Positions 19,269 to 27,340 of a stretch of 64,000 nucleotides of DNA are shown piece by piece (the first letter of the stretch is position 1; each line of letters opens with the position of its first letter). This DNA is from Bacteroides sp. (GTDB lineage Bacteria; Bacteroidota; Bacteroidia; Bacteroidales; Muribaculaceae): positions 48,184 through 112,183 of the forward strand of contig JAAVCL010000026.1 in assembly GCA_014802335.1 (NCBI GenBank), given 5' to 3'. The notes below the pieces were generated by a model. That model searched no databases. It was not told the origin of the DNA and saw nothing but the letters and a program-made list of their open reading frames with translations. A program made the translations under genes and the position numbers.

Positions 19269-19310
19269 ACGGATACGGCCTCTTTTCAGGGGTTGTATCC
19301 GTATGTTTTT
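19269..19310 (+). terminator. Terminator of the DUF349 gene
   Basis: ACGGATAC/GTATCCGT stem extended inward by CCTC/GGGG, loop TTTTCA, then ATGTTTTT. It lies 20 bases after the stop. Confidence 0.75.
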
Positions 19311-19509
19311 AGATTATATTGACTTAGTCGGAAGTTTGATAAAGACCTTTAAGTTTTGTCAACACCATTGCAAGAACATTATAGGAAATTCATGTTCTAA
19401 TCGGGTTGTTTGCCAACTGACGCAGAGGCCTTTTATCATTCAGATTGAATATTAACAACTGCTTGAATAAAAATCAGACTTCCGACTCTTGCATATTAAG
19501 GATAACAAG

Positions 19510-20307
19510 ATGAATTTAAAAAAATTAACTATATCATTTCTAAGTGCCGGGATTCTTTCATTGCAACTTATGGCCGCGGTGGTGACGGATCCGCAGCCGG
19601 TGGTGGATATGCAGTCGTTTTCAGCAAATATCGATGCTGCCCAAAACGGTGATATAAAAGCAGCGCGAATAATTGGTGACTGTTATTACACAGGAAAGGG
19701 CACGGAAAAAGATTTAAATAAGGCTTGGAAATGGTATGCCAAAGCTGCCGGGAAAGGTGACCTTGAGGCCCGCTACCGTGTGGCATGTTTATATAGGGAT
19801 GGTAAAGGTGTAAAAAAGAATGACCGGGAAGCGGCCTACTGGTTTGGACGTGCGGCGGCCAACGGGCATGCCTTGGCCCAGCTGAATCTGGCCGATTGCT
19901 ATGCAAATGGACGCGGAATACAAAGCGATCAGAGAATAGCAAGCGAAAACTATTGGCGTGCGGCCGATCGCGGAGTTGCGGAGGCTGCATATTCCATAGC
20001 CATGAGATTACGTGACGGTATAGGTATCAGTCAAGACAAGTCTATGGCGCTTAAATTTTTCCGTCAGGCCGCCGATGCTAATTTCGCCGATGCTGATATA
20101 TTGTCGCAGATGCTTGAACAGGAGGGGGTAAAACTTCCGGCTCAGCAATCTTCAAAAGGAAGCTCTGCACGCGAAGTAAAAAAGCAGCCCTCGAAGCAAA
20201 CTTCTAAAGTCTCAAAAGGCAAGAAGTCTGCACACTCATCAAAAGCAACATCAAAATCTTCTTCCGCCAAATCCAAAAAGAAAAATCATAAAGCACGTAA
20301 GAAGTAA
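19510..20307 (+). CDS. Sel1-repeat (TPR-like) secreted protein with basic tail
   Basis: 265 aa from ATG 19510; signal peptide MNLKKLTISFLSAGILSLQLMAA. Residues about 40-210 hold four to five Sel1-like repeats, e.g. AARIIGDCYYTGKGTEKDLNKAWKW-type units with the A-x2-LG..Y..G.GV..D pattern; these are solenoid scaffolds for protein contacts. The last 50 residues are Ser/Lys-rich (SKKKNHKARKK), presumably disordered and strongly basic. It is probably periplasmic. The partner is unknown; Sel1 proteins often link envelope stress or signalling complexes. It stands alone between a terminator and serB. Confidence 0.85.
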   Translation: MNLKKLTISFLSAGILSLQLMAAVVTDPQPVVDMQSFSANIDAAQNGDIKAARIIGDCYYTGKGTEKDLNKAWKWYAKAAGKGDLEARYRVACLYRDGKGVKKNDREAAYWFGRAAANGHALAQLNLADCYANGRGIQSDQRIASENYWRAADRGVAEAAYSIAMRLRDGIGISQDKSMALKFFRQAADANFADADILSQMLEQEGVKLPAQQSSKGSSAREVKKQPSKQTSKVSKGKKSAHSSKATSKSSSAKSKKKNHKARKK

Positions 20308-20310
20308 GGT

Positions 20311-20349
20311 TTTAGGCTTTAGGTTTTAGGCTTTGGGCTTTAGGTTTTC
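20311..20349. repeat. TTTAGG-type short tandem repeat after the Sel1 gene
   Basis: Three to four imperfect copies of a 7-14-base unit (TTTTAGGCTTTAGG-like) directly after the stop codon. The first 17 bases recur identically at 39990-40006, after transketolase. Confidence 0.6.
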
Positions 20350-20376
20350 AATTAATAATTTCGAACACACATACTT

Positions 20377-21594
20377 ATGACTGAACTCATATTGCTTAAT
20401 ATATCAGGTACAGATAAGAGTGGAATCACTGCAGAACTTACTTCGATTCTTGCACGCCACGAAGCAAAAATACTCGACATCGGTCAAGCTGACATTCATC
20501 ACACCATGTCGCTGGGAATCCTCATAAAAACCGATAGCAAACGGAGCGGAGAGATACTTAAGGAGTTACTTTTTAAGACCCGCGACCTGAATGTGCAAGT
20601 GCAGTTTGATCTTGTCTCGGAGGAAGACTATAATGATTGGGTGGGTCGTCAAGGAAAGAACAGATATATCGTAACGGTGCTCGGTCGTGAGATAACGGCG
20701 CGTCAGCTTGCCGATGTGACAAAAATAATTTCCGCTCAAGGTCTGAACATTGAGACCATCCAGCGTCTCACCGGGCGTATGCCTCTTGATGAAACTCAGC
20801 AGCCTCTCACAAAAGGATGTATAGAGATGACCGTGAGGGGAACCCCGCTTGATCTTGAGGGAATGCATGCCGATTTCATTAATCTTGCTTCAACACTCAA
20901 TTTCGATATTTCTCTGCAGGAAGATTCTATTTACAGACGTTCAAGAAGGCTTGTATGTTTCGATATGGACTCAACTCTTATCCGCACGGAAGTTATAGAC
21001 GAATTGGCCGACAGGGCCGGAGTTGGTGAGGAGGTGAGAGCCATAACGGAATCTGCCATGAGAGGAGAAATTGACTTTAATGAAAGTTTCAAAAGACGAG
21101 TGGCGTTGTTGAAGGGCCTGGATGTCTCTGTTATGAAGGAGATTGCCGAGAATCTGCCAATCACGGAAGGCGTGGAAAGAATGATGGATGTCCTGAAAAG
21201 ATCGGGCTACAAAACAGCCATTCTTTCGGGAGGATTTACTTATTTCGGTAATTATCTGAAGCAGCGATTCGGTTTCGATTATGTCTATGCAAACGAACTC
21301 GAAATAGGTCCCGACGGTAAACTTACAGGAAACTATGTGGGGGATATTGTTGATGGTCAAAGAAAAAAGGAATTATTAAAGCTCATAGCACAGGTCGAAA
21401 ATATAAATATCGCACAGACCATTGCCGTGGGAGACGGAGCCAATGACCTCCCGATGCTTTCAACTGCGGGCCTTGGAATCGCATTTCATGCCAAACCTAA
21501 AGTGAAGGCCGAAGCGAGTCAGAGTATTTCTACAACCGGAATCGACGGAGTGTTATATTTCCTCGGCTTTAAAGATTCTTATATTCAACAGTAA
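20377..21594 (+). CDS. serB: Phosphoserine phosphatase with N-terminal ACT domains
   Basis: A 405-aa cytoplasmic enzyme for the last step of serine synthesis (phosphoserine to serine). Residues about 1-180 contain two ACT-like domains (LLNISGTDKSGITAELTSIL is the first), which bind amino acids for feedback control. The HAD domain follows: catalytic DMDSTL with the nucleophile Asp, then motif II AILSGGFTYF, and motif III/IV AVGDGANDLPML with the Mg-binding Asp pair. Length is in the range of ACT-fused SerB of Bacteroidetes. It is preceded by the TTTAGG repeat and followed by a 142-base gap in which I see no promoter or terminator. Confidence 0.95.
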   Translation: MTELILLNISGTDKSGITAELTSILARHEAKILDIGQADIHHTMSLGILIKTDSKRSGEILKELLFKTRDLNVQVQFDLVSEEDYNDWVGRQGKNRYIVTVLGREITARQLADVTKIISAQGLNIETIQRLTGRMPLDETQQPLTKGCIEMTVRGTPLDLEGMHADFINLASTLNFDISLQEDSIYRRSRRLVCFDMDSTLIRTEVIDELADRAGVGEEVRAITESAMRGEIDFNESFKRRVALLKGLDVSVMKEIAENLPITEGVERMMDVLKRSGYKTAILSGGFTYFGNYLKQRFGFDYVYANELEIGPDGKLTGNYVGDIVDGQRKKELLKLIAQVENINIAQTIAVGDGANDLPMLSTAGLGIAFHAKPKVKAEASQSISTTGIDGVLYFLGFKDSYIQQ

Positions 21595-21736
21595 ATTTCG
21601 CTACGCAACCTTATAAATGCCGGCTGTAACAATCTTCCTCCCATTTATGAAACTTTATGAAACGGCCTAAGCAACCCGATATGCTCCCGAAGTAGTAGTA
21701 AAAATAATCGAAAAATACTCTAATGCCCTCTGAAGT

Positions 21737-24196
21737 ATGCAATCTGTGAAATTTCCTGTAAAGATAGCACTGTTAACAATAATGGCTTGTTCACTGTGTC
21801 CTGTGTTATTAAAAGCGCAGTCCAGTCAGGCATCAAATTTATTTGAAGAGGAATATAAGGATTTGTATTCTTCACAACAATCCGCCGACTCCATACCCGA
21901 ATTGCCTTCGTTCGAACCCTCCGAAAGTACATTGAATCGGCCGCGGGGACGTGAATCGGTTGGGCTCGTGTTAAGTGGGGGTGGGGCAAAAGGTATAGCC
22001 CACGTTGGTGTGATCAAGGCTCTTGAGGATGCTTCGATTCCTATCGACTACGTTACGGGCACATCAATGGGTGCAATTGTTGGCAGTCTCTATTCTTGCG
22101 GGTGGTCGCCCGAACGTATGCTCGATTTTTTCACAGCACCCGATTTTCTTGATTGGAGCCAAGGCATTATTGATCCTAAAAATATCTATTATTATTTTAA
22201 GCCTGCCCCGACGCCTCAATGGGTTTCTGTGAATCTGAGTTTTAAACGCAAGGAGTCTATCCCTACTCAGATTATTCCGACAAGTCTTATCAGCCCGCTG
22301 CCTATGAACATAGAGTTTCTCAAACTCTACACTCCATATACGGAGCAATGTGGTGAAAACTTCAACAAGCTGTTTACGCCTTTCAGATGCGTGGCATCAG
22401 ACATTTATCATAAACACAAGGTGGTGTTCGGAAAAGGAAATCTGGGTCCTGCGGTCAGGGCTTCGATGAGTTTCCCCATGGTCTTCAGACCTATAAAAGT
22501 TGATGGTATTTTACTATATGACGGGGGAATCTATGATAACTTCCCGGTGAACGTAATGCAGCAGGATTTTAATCCCGACTTTATTATAGGCGTCTCTGTG
22601 TCGGGAGCCGACAAGAAACCTGTGAGTGGCGACATGTATAGTCAGCTTGAGGATATGATTATCCAGAATAATGATTATTCCGTGCCGGCAAAGAATGGTA
22701 TCAAAATTCAGGTTCCCGTATTGAATTTCGGAGTCCTGCAGTTTGATAAGGCCAGAACCATTTATGAAATCGGATATAAAACCGGATTGTCGATGGTAGA
22801 TTCAATCAAGAGCAGACTCAAGGCTACTGTGTTGCCCGAAGAGGTAAAAGCCCGGCGTGAGGCTTTTGCTCAAGAAACTCCCCGCGTCATGTTTGATTCG
22901 GTTCGTGTCGAAGGGCTTGAGGGCAGTCCGGCCCGTTATCTGAAATATCTTTTTACTAATGATTCCAAGGAACCTTTCGGACTTGACAGAACCGTTTCTG
23001 CATATTACAGGGCTGTGTCTGATGGCTCGCTCAGCAATCTTGTGCCTATGGCTGAATTTGGAAAAGACGGCCACAACACTCTTGTGCTTAACGCAACCCC
23101 ACGGCGTCCATGGACTTTGGGAGTGGGCGGGTTTCTTACCACTTCAACCAACTCTATGCTCTATTTTACCGGAGGATACCACACGATGGGTTTGAATTCT
23201 CTGGATGTCTCTTTAAGTGGCTGGGTGGGTCAATCTTATTTCGCAGGACTTATTAATGCGAAATTTGCTTTGCGGACGCACATCCCTTCATATTTTGAAT
23301 TACAAGGAGTGTTGAGTCGTCAGAAATTTTATCAGAATGAAGAATTCTTTTTCAAAAGCTCCAATCCGATGTTCACAATCGAGGTCGACAACTTCCTGAG
23401 ATTGGGCTATTCATGGGCTATAGGAAAGAGTATGAAAGGATATTCGAGCATTGCGGGAGGATATGTATCCGATTCTTATTACCCCACGGAATTGAATGTG
23501 GTGGAAGACGGGATGAAGCGCGACCGTGTGCAATATGTTGTCGGAGTGCTCCGAGTCGGCATTGAGTCGAATACACTGGATAATCAGATGTATCCCTCGT
23601 CGGGCCAGCAATGGCTGGCAAATGTGGATGTGAGTTGGCAGTCGTCTCGTTTCCGGCCGGCACAGGGTTATCAACCCGGAGAAGACGTTTGGAAAAAACG
23701 CCCTGTCGCTTCTTTGGAACTGCTTTGGAAACGTTTTTTTGCTATCGGCAGTCACTGTTCAATCGGAACAATGGCAAATGCATACGGTACTCTCCAGCAG
23801 CTTGACCAGAATTATATCAATACAAAAGTGCATGCCCCGGCATTTGCCCCCACACCTTCAACCCAAAACTATTTTAACGTAGGATTCCGCTCGGACAATT
23901 ATCTTGCCGCCGGACTTATTCCCATGTGGCGCCCTGCCAAACGTGTGCAGCTCCGAGGCGATTTTTATGCATATTGCCCGATTAGGAATCTGCGCGACAT
24001 GGGGCGTTTCGAAGTGGCACGATATGATGGCTATTTCCACAAACCTCAGTTCCTTGGGGAAGTTGCCCTGATACTCAATCTGCCGTTTGCAAGTGTATCG
24101 GCATACGGAAATTACCTTTCTTATCCTGCGCGGAACTGGAATTTTGGAATTTCATTCGGCCTCTTGTTTAAGGCTCCCCGGCTTCTGGTGAGATAA
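21737..24196 (+). CDS. Patatin-like phospholipase with C-terminal outer-membrane barrel (type Vd-like)
   Basis: 819 aa. A signal peptide (about 1-28, ending LLKAQ) is followed by a patatin domain (about 75-300): GGGAKGIAHVG oxyanion loop, GTSMG nucleophile Ser, and DGGIYDNFPV with the catalytic Asp. A POTRA-like stretch follows (about 390-460, VRVEGLEGSPARYLKYLF), then a beta-rich C-terminal region with alternating aromatic residues ending in ...FGLLFKAPRLLVR, typical of a BamA/TamA-fold 16-strand barrel. This is the PlpD/FplA architecture (type Vd autotransporter), which displays a phospholipase A on or outside the outer membrane. The stop overlaps the 3' end of the convergent apbE gene by 29 bases. 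Confidence 0.88.
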   Translation: MQSVKFPVKIALLTIMACSLCPVLLKAQSSQASNLFEEEYKDLYSSQQSADSIPELPSFEPSESTLNRPRGRESVGLVLSGGGAKGIAHVGVIKALEDASIPIDYVTGTSMGAIVGSLYSCGWSPERMLDFFTAPDFLDWSQGIIDPKNIYYYFKPAPTPQWVSVNLSFKRKESIPTQIIPTSLISPLPMNIEFLKLYTPYTEQCGENFNKLFTPFRCVASDIYHKHKVVFGKGNLGPAVRASMSFPMVFRPIKVDGILLYDGGIYDNFPVNVMQQDFNPDFIIGVSVSGADKKPVSGDMYSQLEDMIIQNNDYSVPAKNGIKIQVPVLNFGVLQFDKARTIYEIGYKTGLSMVDSIKSRLKATVLPEEVKARREAFAQETPRVMFDSVRVEGLEGSPARYLKYLFTNDSKEPFGLDRTVSAYYRAVSDGSLSNLVPMAEFGKDGHNTLVLNATPRRPWTLGVGGFLTTSTNSMLYFTGGYHTMGLNSLDVSLSGWVGQSYFAGLINAKFALRTHIPSYFELQGVLSRQKFYQNEEFFFKSSNPMFTIEVDNFLRLGYSWAIGKSMKGYSSIAGGYVSDSYYPTELNVVEDGMKRDRVQYVVGVLRVGIESNTLDNQMYPSSGQQWLANVDVSWQSSRFRPAQGYQPGEDVWKKRPVASLELLWKRFFAIGSHCSIGTMANAYGTLQQLDQNYINTKVHAPAFAPTPSTQNYFNVGFRSDNYLAAGLIPMWRPAKRVQLRGDFYAYCPIRNLRDMGRFEVARYDGYFHKPQFLGEVALILNLPFASVSAYGNYLSYPARNWNFGISFGLLFKAPRLLVR

Positions 24197-25142
24197 ACTG
24201 TTGCCACACAGACAAGTCGGAAAGAACAAGAAGTACAGGATAGCCCAGGCGTCGGGAAAGCGCTTGGGCTTTTTCGGTTCCCAGCGCAATCATGGATGTG
24301 GCCAGTGCGTCGGCTTCCATAGCACTCGGTGCAATAACTGTCGCACTCAATATGTCGGTCTCCACGGGCCGTCCGCTGCGTGATGAAATGGTGTGCCCGG
24401 TGCCGGGGGTGCTTCCGGGAGTGTAATTCCGATAATTACCCGAGGTGGCAAGCCCTCCTGAGGTTAATTCAACTATGCATTGCGAGTCATGATTTATTGT
24501 ATCGGTTCGGATAGGTTTATCAATAGAAATTTTCCATTTTTTGCCTTTCGGATTTTTCCCTTTGCATCTGATTTCTCCCCCCACTTCCACCAGATAGTTC
24601 TGCACCCCGTTGCGTTCGAACATGGCCGCCACCATATCGCAACCATAGCCCTTGGCTATCGCTGAAAAATTAAAAGAGATTCTTTTGTCATTCTTTATAA
24701 GACATCCGTTTTCAATTTTAGTTTTGCCGATGCCTGTATATTTAAGAATTGAATCAATCCGGAGAGTGTCGGACGTTGCGGAGTGTCCCCGGCCGAATCC
24801 CCATGCATCGATAAGGGGCCCCAAGGTAGGGTCGAAAGCCCCATCAGACAACTCATTTATTTTCGTAGCCATGGCATAGACAGAACTGAAATGGCTGTCT
24901 ACTCTAATCGAATCTGCCATATTGACACGCGAAACAAGAGATGAATTGTCAAACACGTTAAGCGAACGGCTCACTTCATTAAATACACTCAGGATGCTGT
25001 CGCTCAATTGTTTGTCGCTCTCGTAGGTGATGTGATAAGTCGTGTGCCACACCATGCCGCTATCCTGCCTGTAGACAGGATGTTTGCAACAGATGAATAT
25101 GGCGAAAATTAGCAATATCAGTATATTCTTTTTCATTTTCAT
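24168..25142 (-). CDS. apbE: FAD:protein FMN transferase (ApbE family), lipoprotein
   Basis: 324 aa. The N-terminus is a lipoprotein signal (MKMKKNILILLIFAIFICCKHP; lipid on one of the two Cys at about 18-19). ApbE transfers FMN from FAD to a Thr in Rnf/Nqr subunits and related proteins on the periplasmic side. Family signatures: DGAFDPTLGPLIDAWGFG, FNFSAIAKGYGCDMVAA, YLVEVGGEIRCKG, and the late TSGNYRNY and HTISSRSGRPVETD with the Mg/FAD-binding residues. Length is typical (about 320-350). It converges on the patatin gene with a 29-base overlap; the products are probably unrelated. Confidence 0.94.
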   Translation of the reverse strand: MKMKKNILILLIFAIFICCKHPVYRQDSGMVWHTTYHITYESDKQLSDSILSVFNEVSRSLNVFDNSSLVSRVNMADSIRVDSHFSSVYAMATKINELSDGAFDPTLGPLIDAWGFGRGHSATSDTLRIDSILKYTGIGKTKIENGCLIKNDKRISFNFSAIAKGYGCDMVAAMFERNGVQNYLVEVGGEIRCKGKNPKGKKWKISIDKPIRTDTINHDSQCIVELTSGGLATSGNYRNYTPGSTPGTGHTISSRSGRPVETDILSATVIAPSAMEADALATSMIALGTEKAQALSRRLGYPVLLVLSDLSVWQQFISPEAGEP

Positions 25143-25440
25143 AAAACACTAATCAGGAGGTTAGTAAACATGTCTTAAGTATGTTGGAAAACATGCGCTG
25201 AGCAGTTTGGTAAACATAGGTAGAGTATGCGAAGTCTTTGGCAACGCATACAACTGTTTGATGAAGTACGAAATTAATTAAAAATTTCCACAAGATGAAA
25301 ATTATAAACTCTTAAAAAATAAAATCAAAGAAATAAATGTTAATAATATAGAGATAGATTATCTCAGCTCACCCATGTGTAGCTCTTAGAAATTAGTTTA
25401 TGTTGAAGTGATTCTATGTGGCTATGCTTTATCAGATAAT
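25143..25440. other. AT-rich intergenic DNA upstream of apbE
   Basis: First part of a 570-base gap between divergent apbE and the DJ-1 gene. It contains a GTATGCG/CGCATAC stem with a 13-base loop (about 25227-25253) and one copy of the 17-mer GTAGCTCTTAGAAATTA (25379-25395). No gene is seen. Confidence 0.55.
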
Positions 25441-25565
25441 GTAGGGACGTGGCGTGCCAGGTCTGGTTAAGGAAATGTAAGGAAATGCAGGGAAATGGGG
25501 GTAAACAAATGTAGGGACGTGGCGTGCCACGTCTGGTTAAAGAAATGTAGGGCGTGCCACGTCTG
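25441..25565. repeat. Three copies of the GACGTGGCGTGCCACGTC palindromic repeat
   Basis: Copies at 25441-25465 (one arm mismatch, CCAGGTC), 25511-25535 (perfect) and 25547-25565 (6-base deletion in one arm). All are in the same orientation: GTAGGGACGTGGCGTGCC... followed by GGTTAA and short G-rich repeats (GGAAATGNA). The family recurs at 29042, 44926 and 57583. Confidence 0.9.
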
Positions 25566-25712
25566 AGTAAACTCCCTGCATTTGCCGGTGATTTTTGAAT
25601 GGATGTGAAATTGTACATCAAATGTTTACCCCGCTGAACTTCGTCTTTTCATTTCAATTTCCCCAAAAAACTCGGAAATAAATAACTGCTATAAAAATAA
25701 TAATTTTCAATT

Positions 25713-26294
25713 ATGAATGAATCATATCTATTTTTGGCCGACGGATTTGAAGAAATCGAGGCATTGACTCCGGTTGATATTTTGCGTCGTGCCGACATTC
25801 CGGTAAAAACGGTTTCTATTAATAAAACACGTGAAGTGACAGGAGCACATGGAGTGACTGTGGTTGCCGATGTTACATTTGATGAAGTTGTTTTCGAAGA
25901 TGCCGAATGGCTGATACTCCCGGGCGGGATGCCCGGCGCGAAGAATCTTCATGACTTCACCCCGCTTCTGAATATTGTAAAAAAACAGGCAGTGTCGGAA
26001 ACCGGACATATTGCCGCCATTTGCGCCGCTCCCGGCGTAGTGCTTGGGGCCGAAGGACTCTTGGGTGGATACAAGGCGACAGCCTATCCCGGTTTCACAG
26101 ATCTGCTCGTGGGGGCGGAAGTGGTAAATGAGCCGGTTGTTATCGATAGAAAATATGTGCTTGCTCCCGGCCCGGCGAAGGCTGCTGTTTGGGCACTCGC
26201 CATTGTAAAGGTGCAATGCGGAATTGATAAAGCCGCCGAGGTTGCATCACAGATGCTGTTTCCTCCCACAGTGCTTGACCCGTTGATGGATTGA
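25713..26294 (+). CDS. yajL: DJ-1/YajL (ThiJ/PfpI) family protein
   Basis: 193 aa, cytoplasmic. Seen: FLADGFEEIEALTPVDILRRA with the conserved Glu of the DJ-1 site, LILPGGMPGAKNL, and the nucleophile elbow AAICAAPGVVLG with the reactive Cys (about 102). YajL/DJ-1 proteins act as chaperones or glyoxalase/deglycase-type protectors against carbonyl and oxidative damage; which activity applies here is not decided. It is followed after only 3 bases by the YigZ-family gene, so the two form an operon. Confidence 0.92.
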   Translation: MNESYLFLADGFEEIEALTPVDILRRADIPVKTVSINKTREVTGAHGVTVVADVTFDEVVFEDAEWLILPGGMPGAKNLHDFTPLLNIVKKQAVSETGHIAAICAAPGVVLGAEGLLGGYKATAYPGFTDLLVGAEVVNEPVVIDRKYVLAPGPAKAAVWALAIVKVQCGIDKAAEVASQMLFPPTVLDPLMD

Positions 26295-26297
26295 ATC

Positions 26298-26906
26298 GTG
26301 AGTGATGTCTACTACACGATTGCCCGCGAGGGGAGTGGTCGTTACACTGAGAAAATGAGTCGTTTTCTCTCTTTTGCCCTTCCTGTCTCAGACCCGGCGG
26401 AAGCAAAGGAGATAATCAAGCTCTACCAGAATGAATATCATGATTCCCGACATGTTTGTTGGGCATGGATGTTAGGTCCTGAACGTAAGGATTGGCAACT
26501 TAATGATAACGGAGAGCCGTCGGGAACGGCCGGAAAACCGATTCTGGGACAAATCAACAGTCTTGAACTTACGAATGTTCTGGTGATAGTGGTCAGATAT
26601 TTCGGAGGCATCAAACTCGGCACTTCCGGGCTGATTTCTGCTTATAAGGAGGCTGCTCGGCAGGCCTTGGAAGATGCGGGACGTAAGGAATGCCGACAGA
26701 TGACTCGTCTGAAAATAGAATTTTCTTACGAGACAGCCGATGGCGTGATGCGTGTGATTAAAGGAAATGAGTTGAATGTGCTTGAAAAGCAATTCGACAA
26801 TATGTGTCATGCCTTGGTTGAATTTCCTCTCGACTCTAAAGATCATATCGTTGGCCTGCTCGGCAAAGTTGAAGGAGTGATGTTGACAGAATTGGGTGAT
26901 TTTTAA
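26298..26906 (+). CDS. yigZ: IMPACT/YigZ family protein (UPF0029)
   Basis: 202 aa from GTG 26298, 3 bases after the DJ-1 stop. The N-terminal IMPACT domain (about 1-115) is marked by SRFLSFALPVSDPAEAKEII, the HVCWAWMLG region, NDNGEPSGTAGKPIL and VVVRYFGGIKLGTSGLISAY; DUF1949 is at the C-terminus. Homologues associate with translation (yeast/human IMPACT-like inhibition of Gcn2-type signalling), but the bacterial role is unsettled. GTG start is inferred from the absence of an in-frame ATG upstream of the conserved domain. Confidence 0.92.
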   Translation: MSDVYYTIAREGSGRYTEKMSRFLSFALPVSDPAEAKEIIKLYQNEYHDSRHVCWAWMLGPERKDWQLNDNGEPSGTAGKPILGQINSLELTNVLVIVVRYFGGIKLGTSGLISAYKEAARQALEDAGRKECRQMTRLKIEFSYETADGVMRVIKGNELNVLEKQFDNMCHALVEFPLDSKDHIVGLLGKVEGVMLTELGDF

Positions 26907-27119
26907 GCCCGAAATTGTGAAAATTCAAAAAAAATTACGATATTTGCATAAAAATTGTGGGGAAAATATGCATAAATGTGCAAGATTATTATCTAAATTC
27001 TTGATATTTAGGTAATTGAGCTTGTGCTGCATTAAGAGTGTAATTACCGGACTGTCATCGGGAATTCAATTCTTGTCATGATTAGTCCAAATAGTTAAAT
27101 CCAATAAAAATTTTCAACT

Positions 27120-27209
27120 ATGCCCAGCGGAAAAAAGAGAAAAGGCCACAAGATGGCTACTCACAAGCGCAAAAAAAGACTTAGAAAAAATCGTCATAAG
27201 AAGAAATAA
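27120..27209 (+). CDS. Tiny basic AURKAIP1/COX24-type protein (bS22/mS38-like)
   Basis: Only 29 aa: starts MPSGKKRKGHKM and ends LRKNRHKKK; about half the residues are Lys or Arg. It matches from memory the conserved Bacteroidetes 'AURKAIP1/COX24 domain-containing protein', whose family includes mitochondrial ribosomal protein mS38 and mycobacterial bS22. A small-subunit ribosome association is therefore likely but inferred. It lies 131 bases upstream of the RNase G gene, as in other Bacteroidales. It is easily missed by length-filtered gene callers. Confidence 0.85.
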   Translation: MPSGKKRKGHKMATHKRKKRLRKNRHKKK

Positions 27210-27340
27210 AATCCTGATTTTTTATTCTTCCTCTGAAAGGAAAGATAAAAACAAGGATTCTTTTGCGTTTACCGACAGTGGGGACAATGGGTGGAGTTTA
27301 ACCCCGTTGTGCCCCTCTGTCACGTTTTATAGAACTCTTC

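Noticed and set aside
25441..25565. Possible CRISPR array
   Set aside because: Repeats are palindromic, unevenly spaced (70 and 36 bases), spacers resemble each other, and no cas genes are near.
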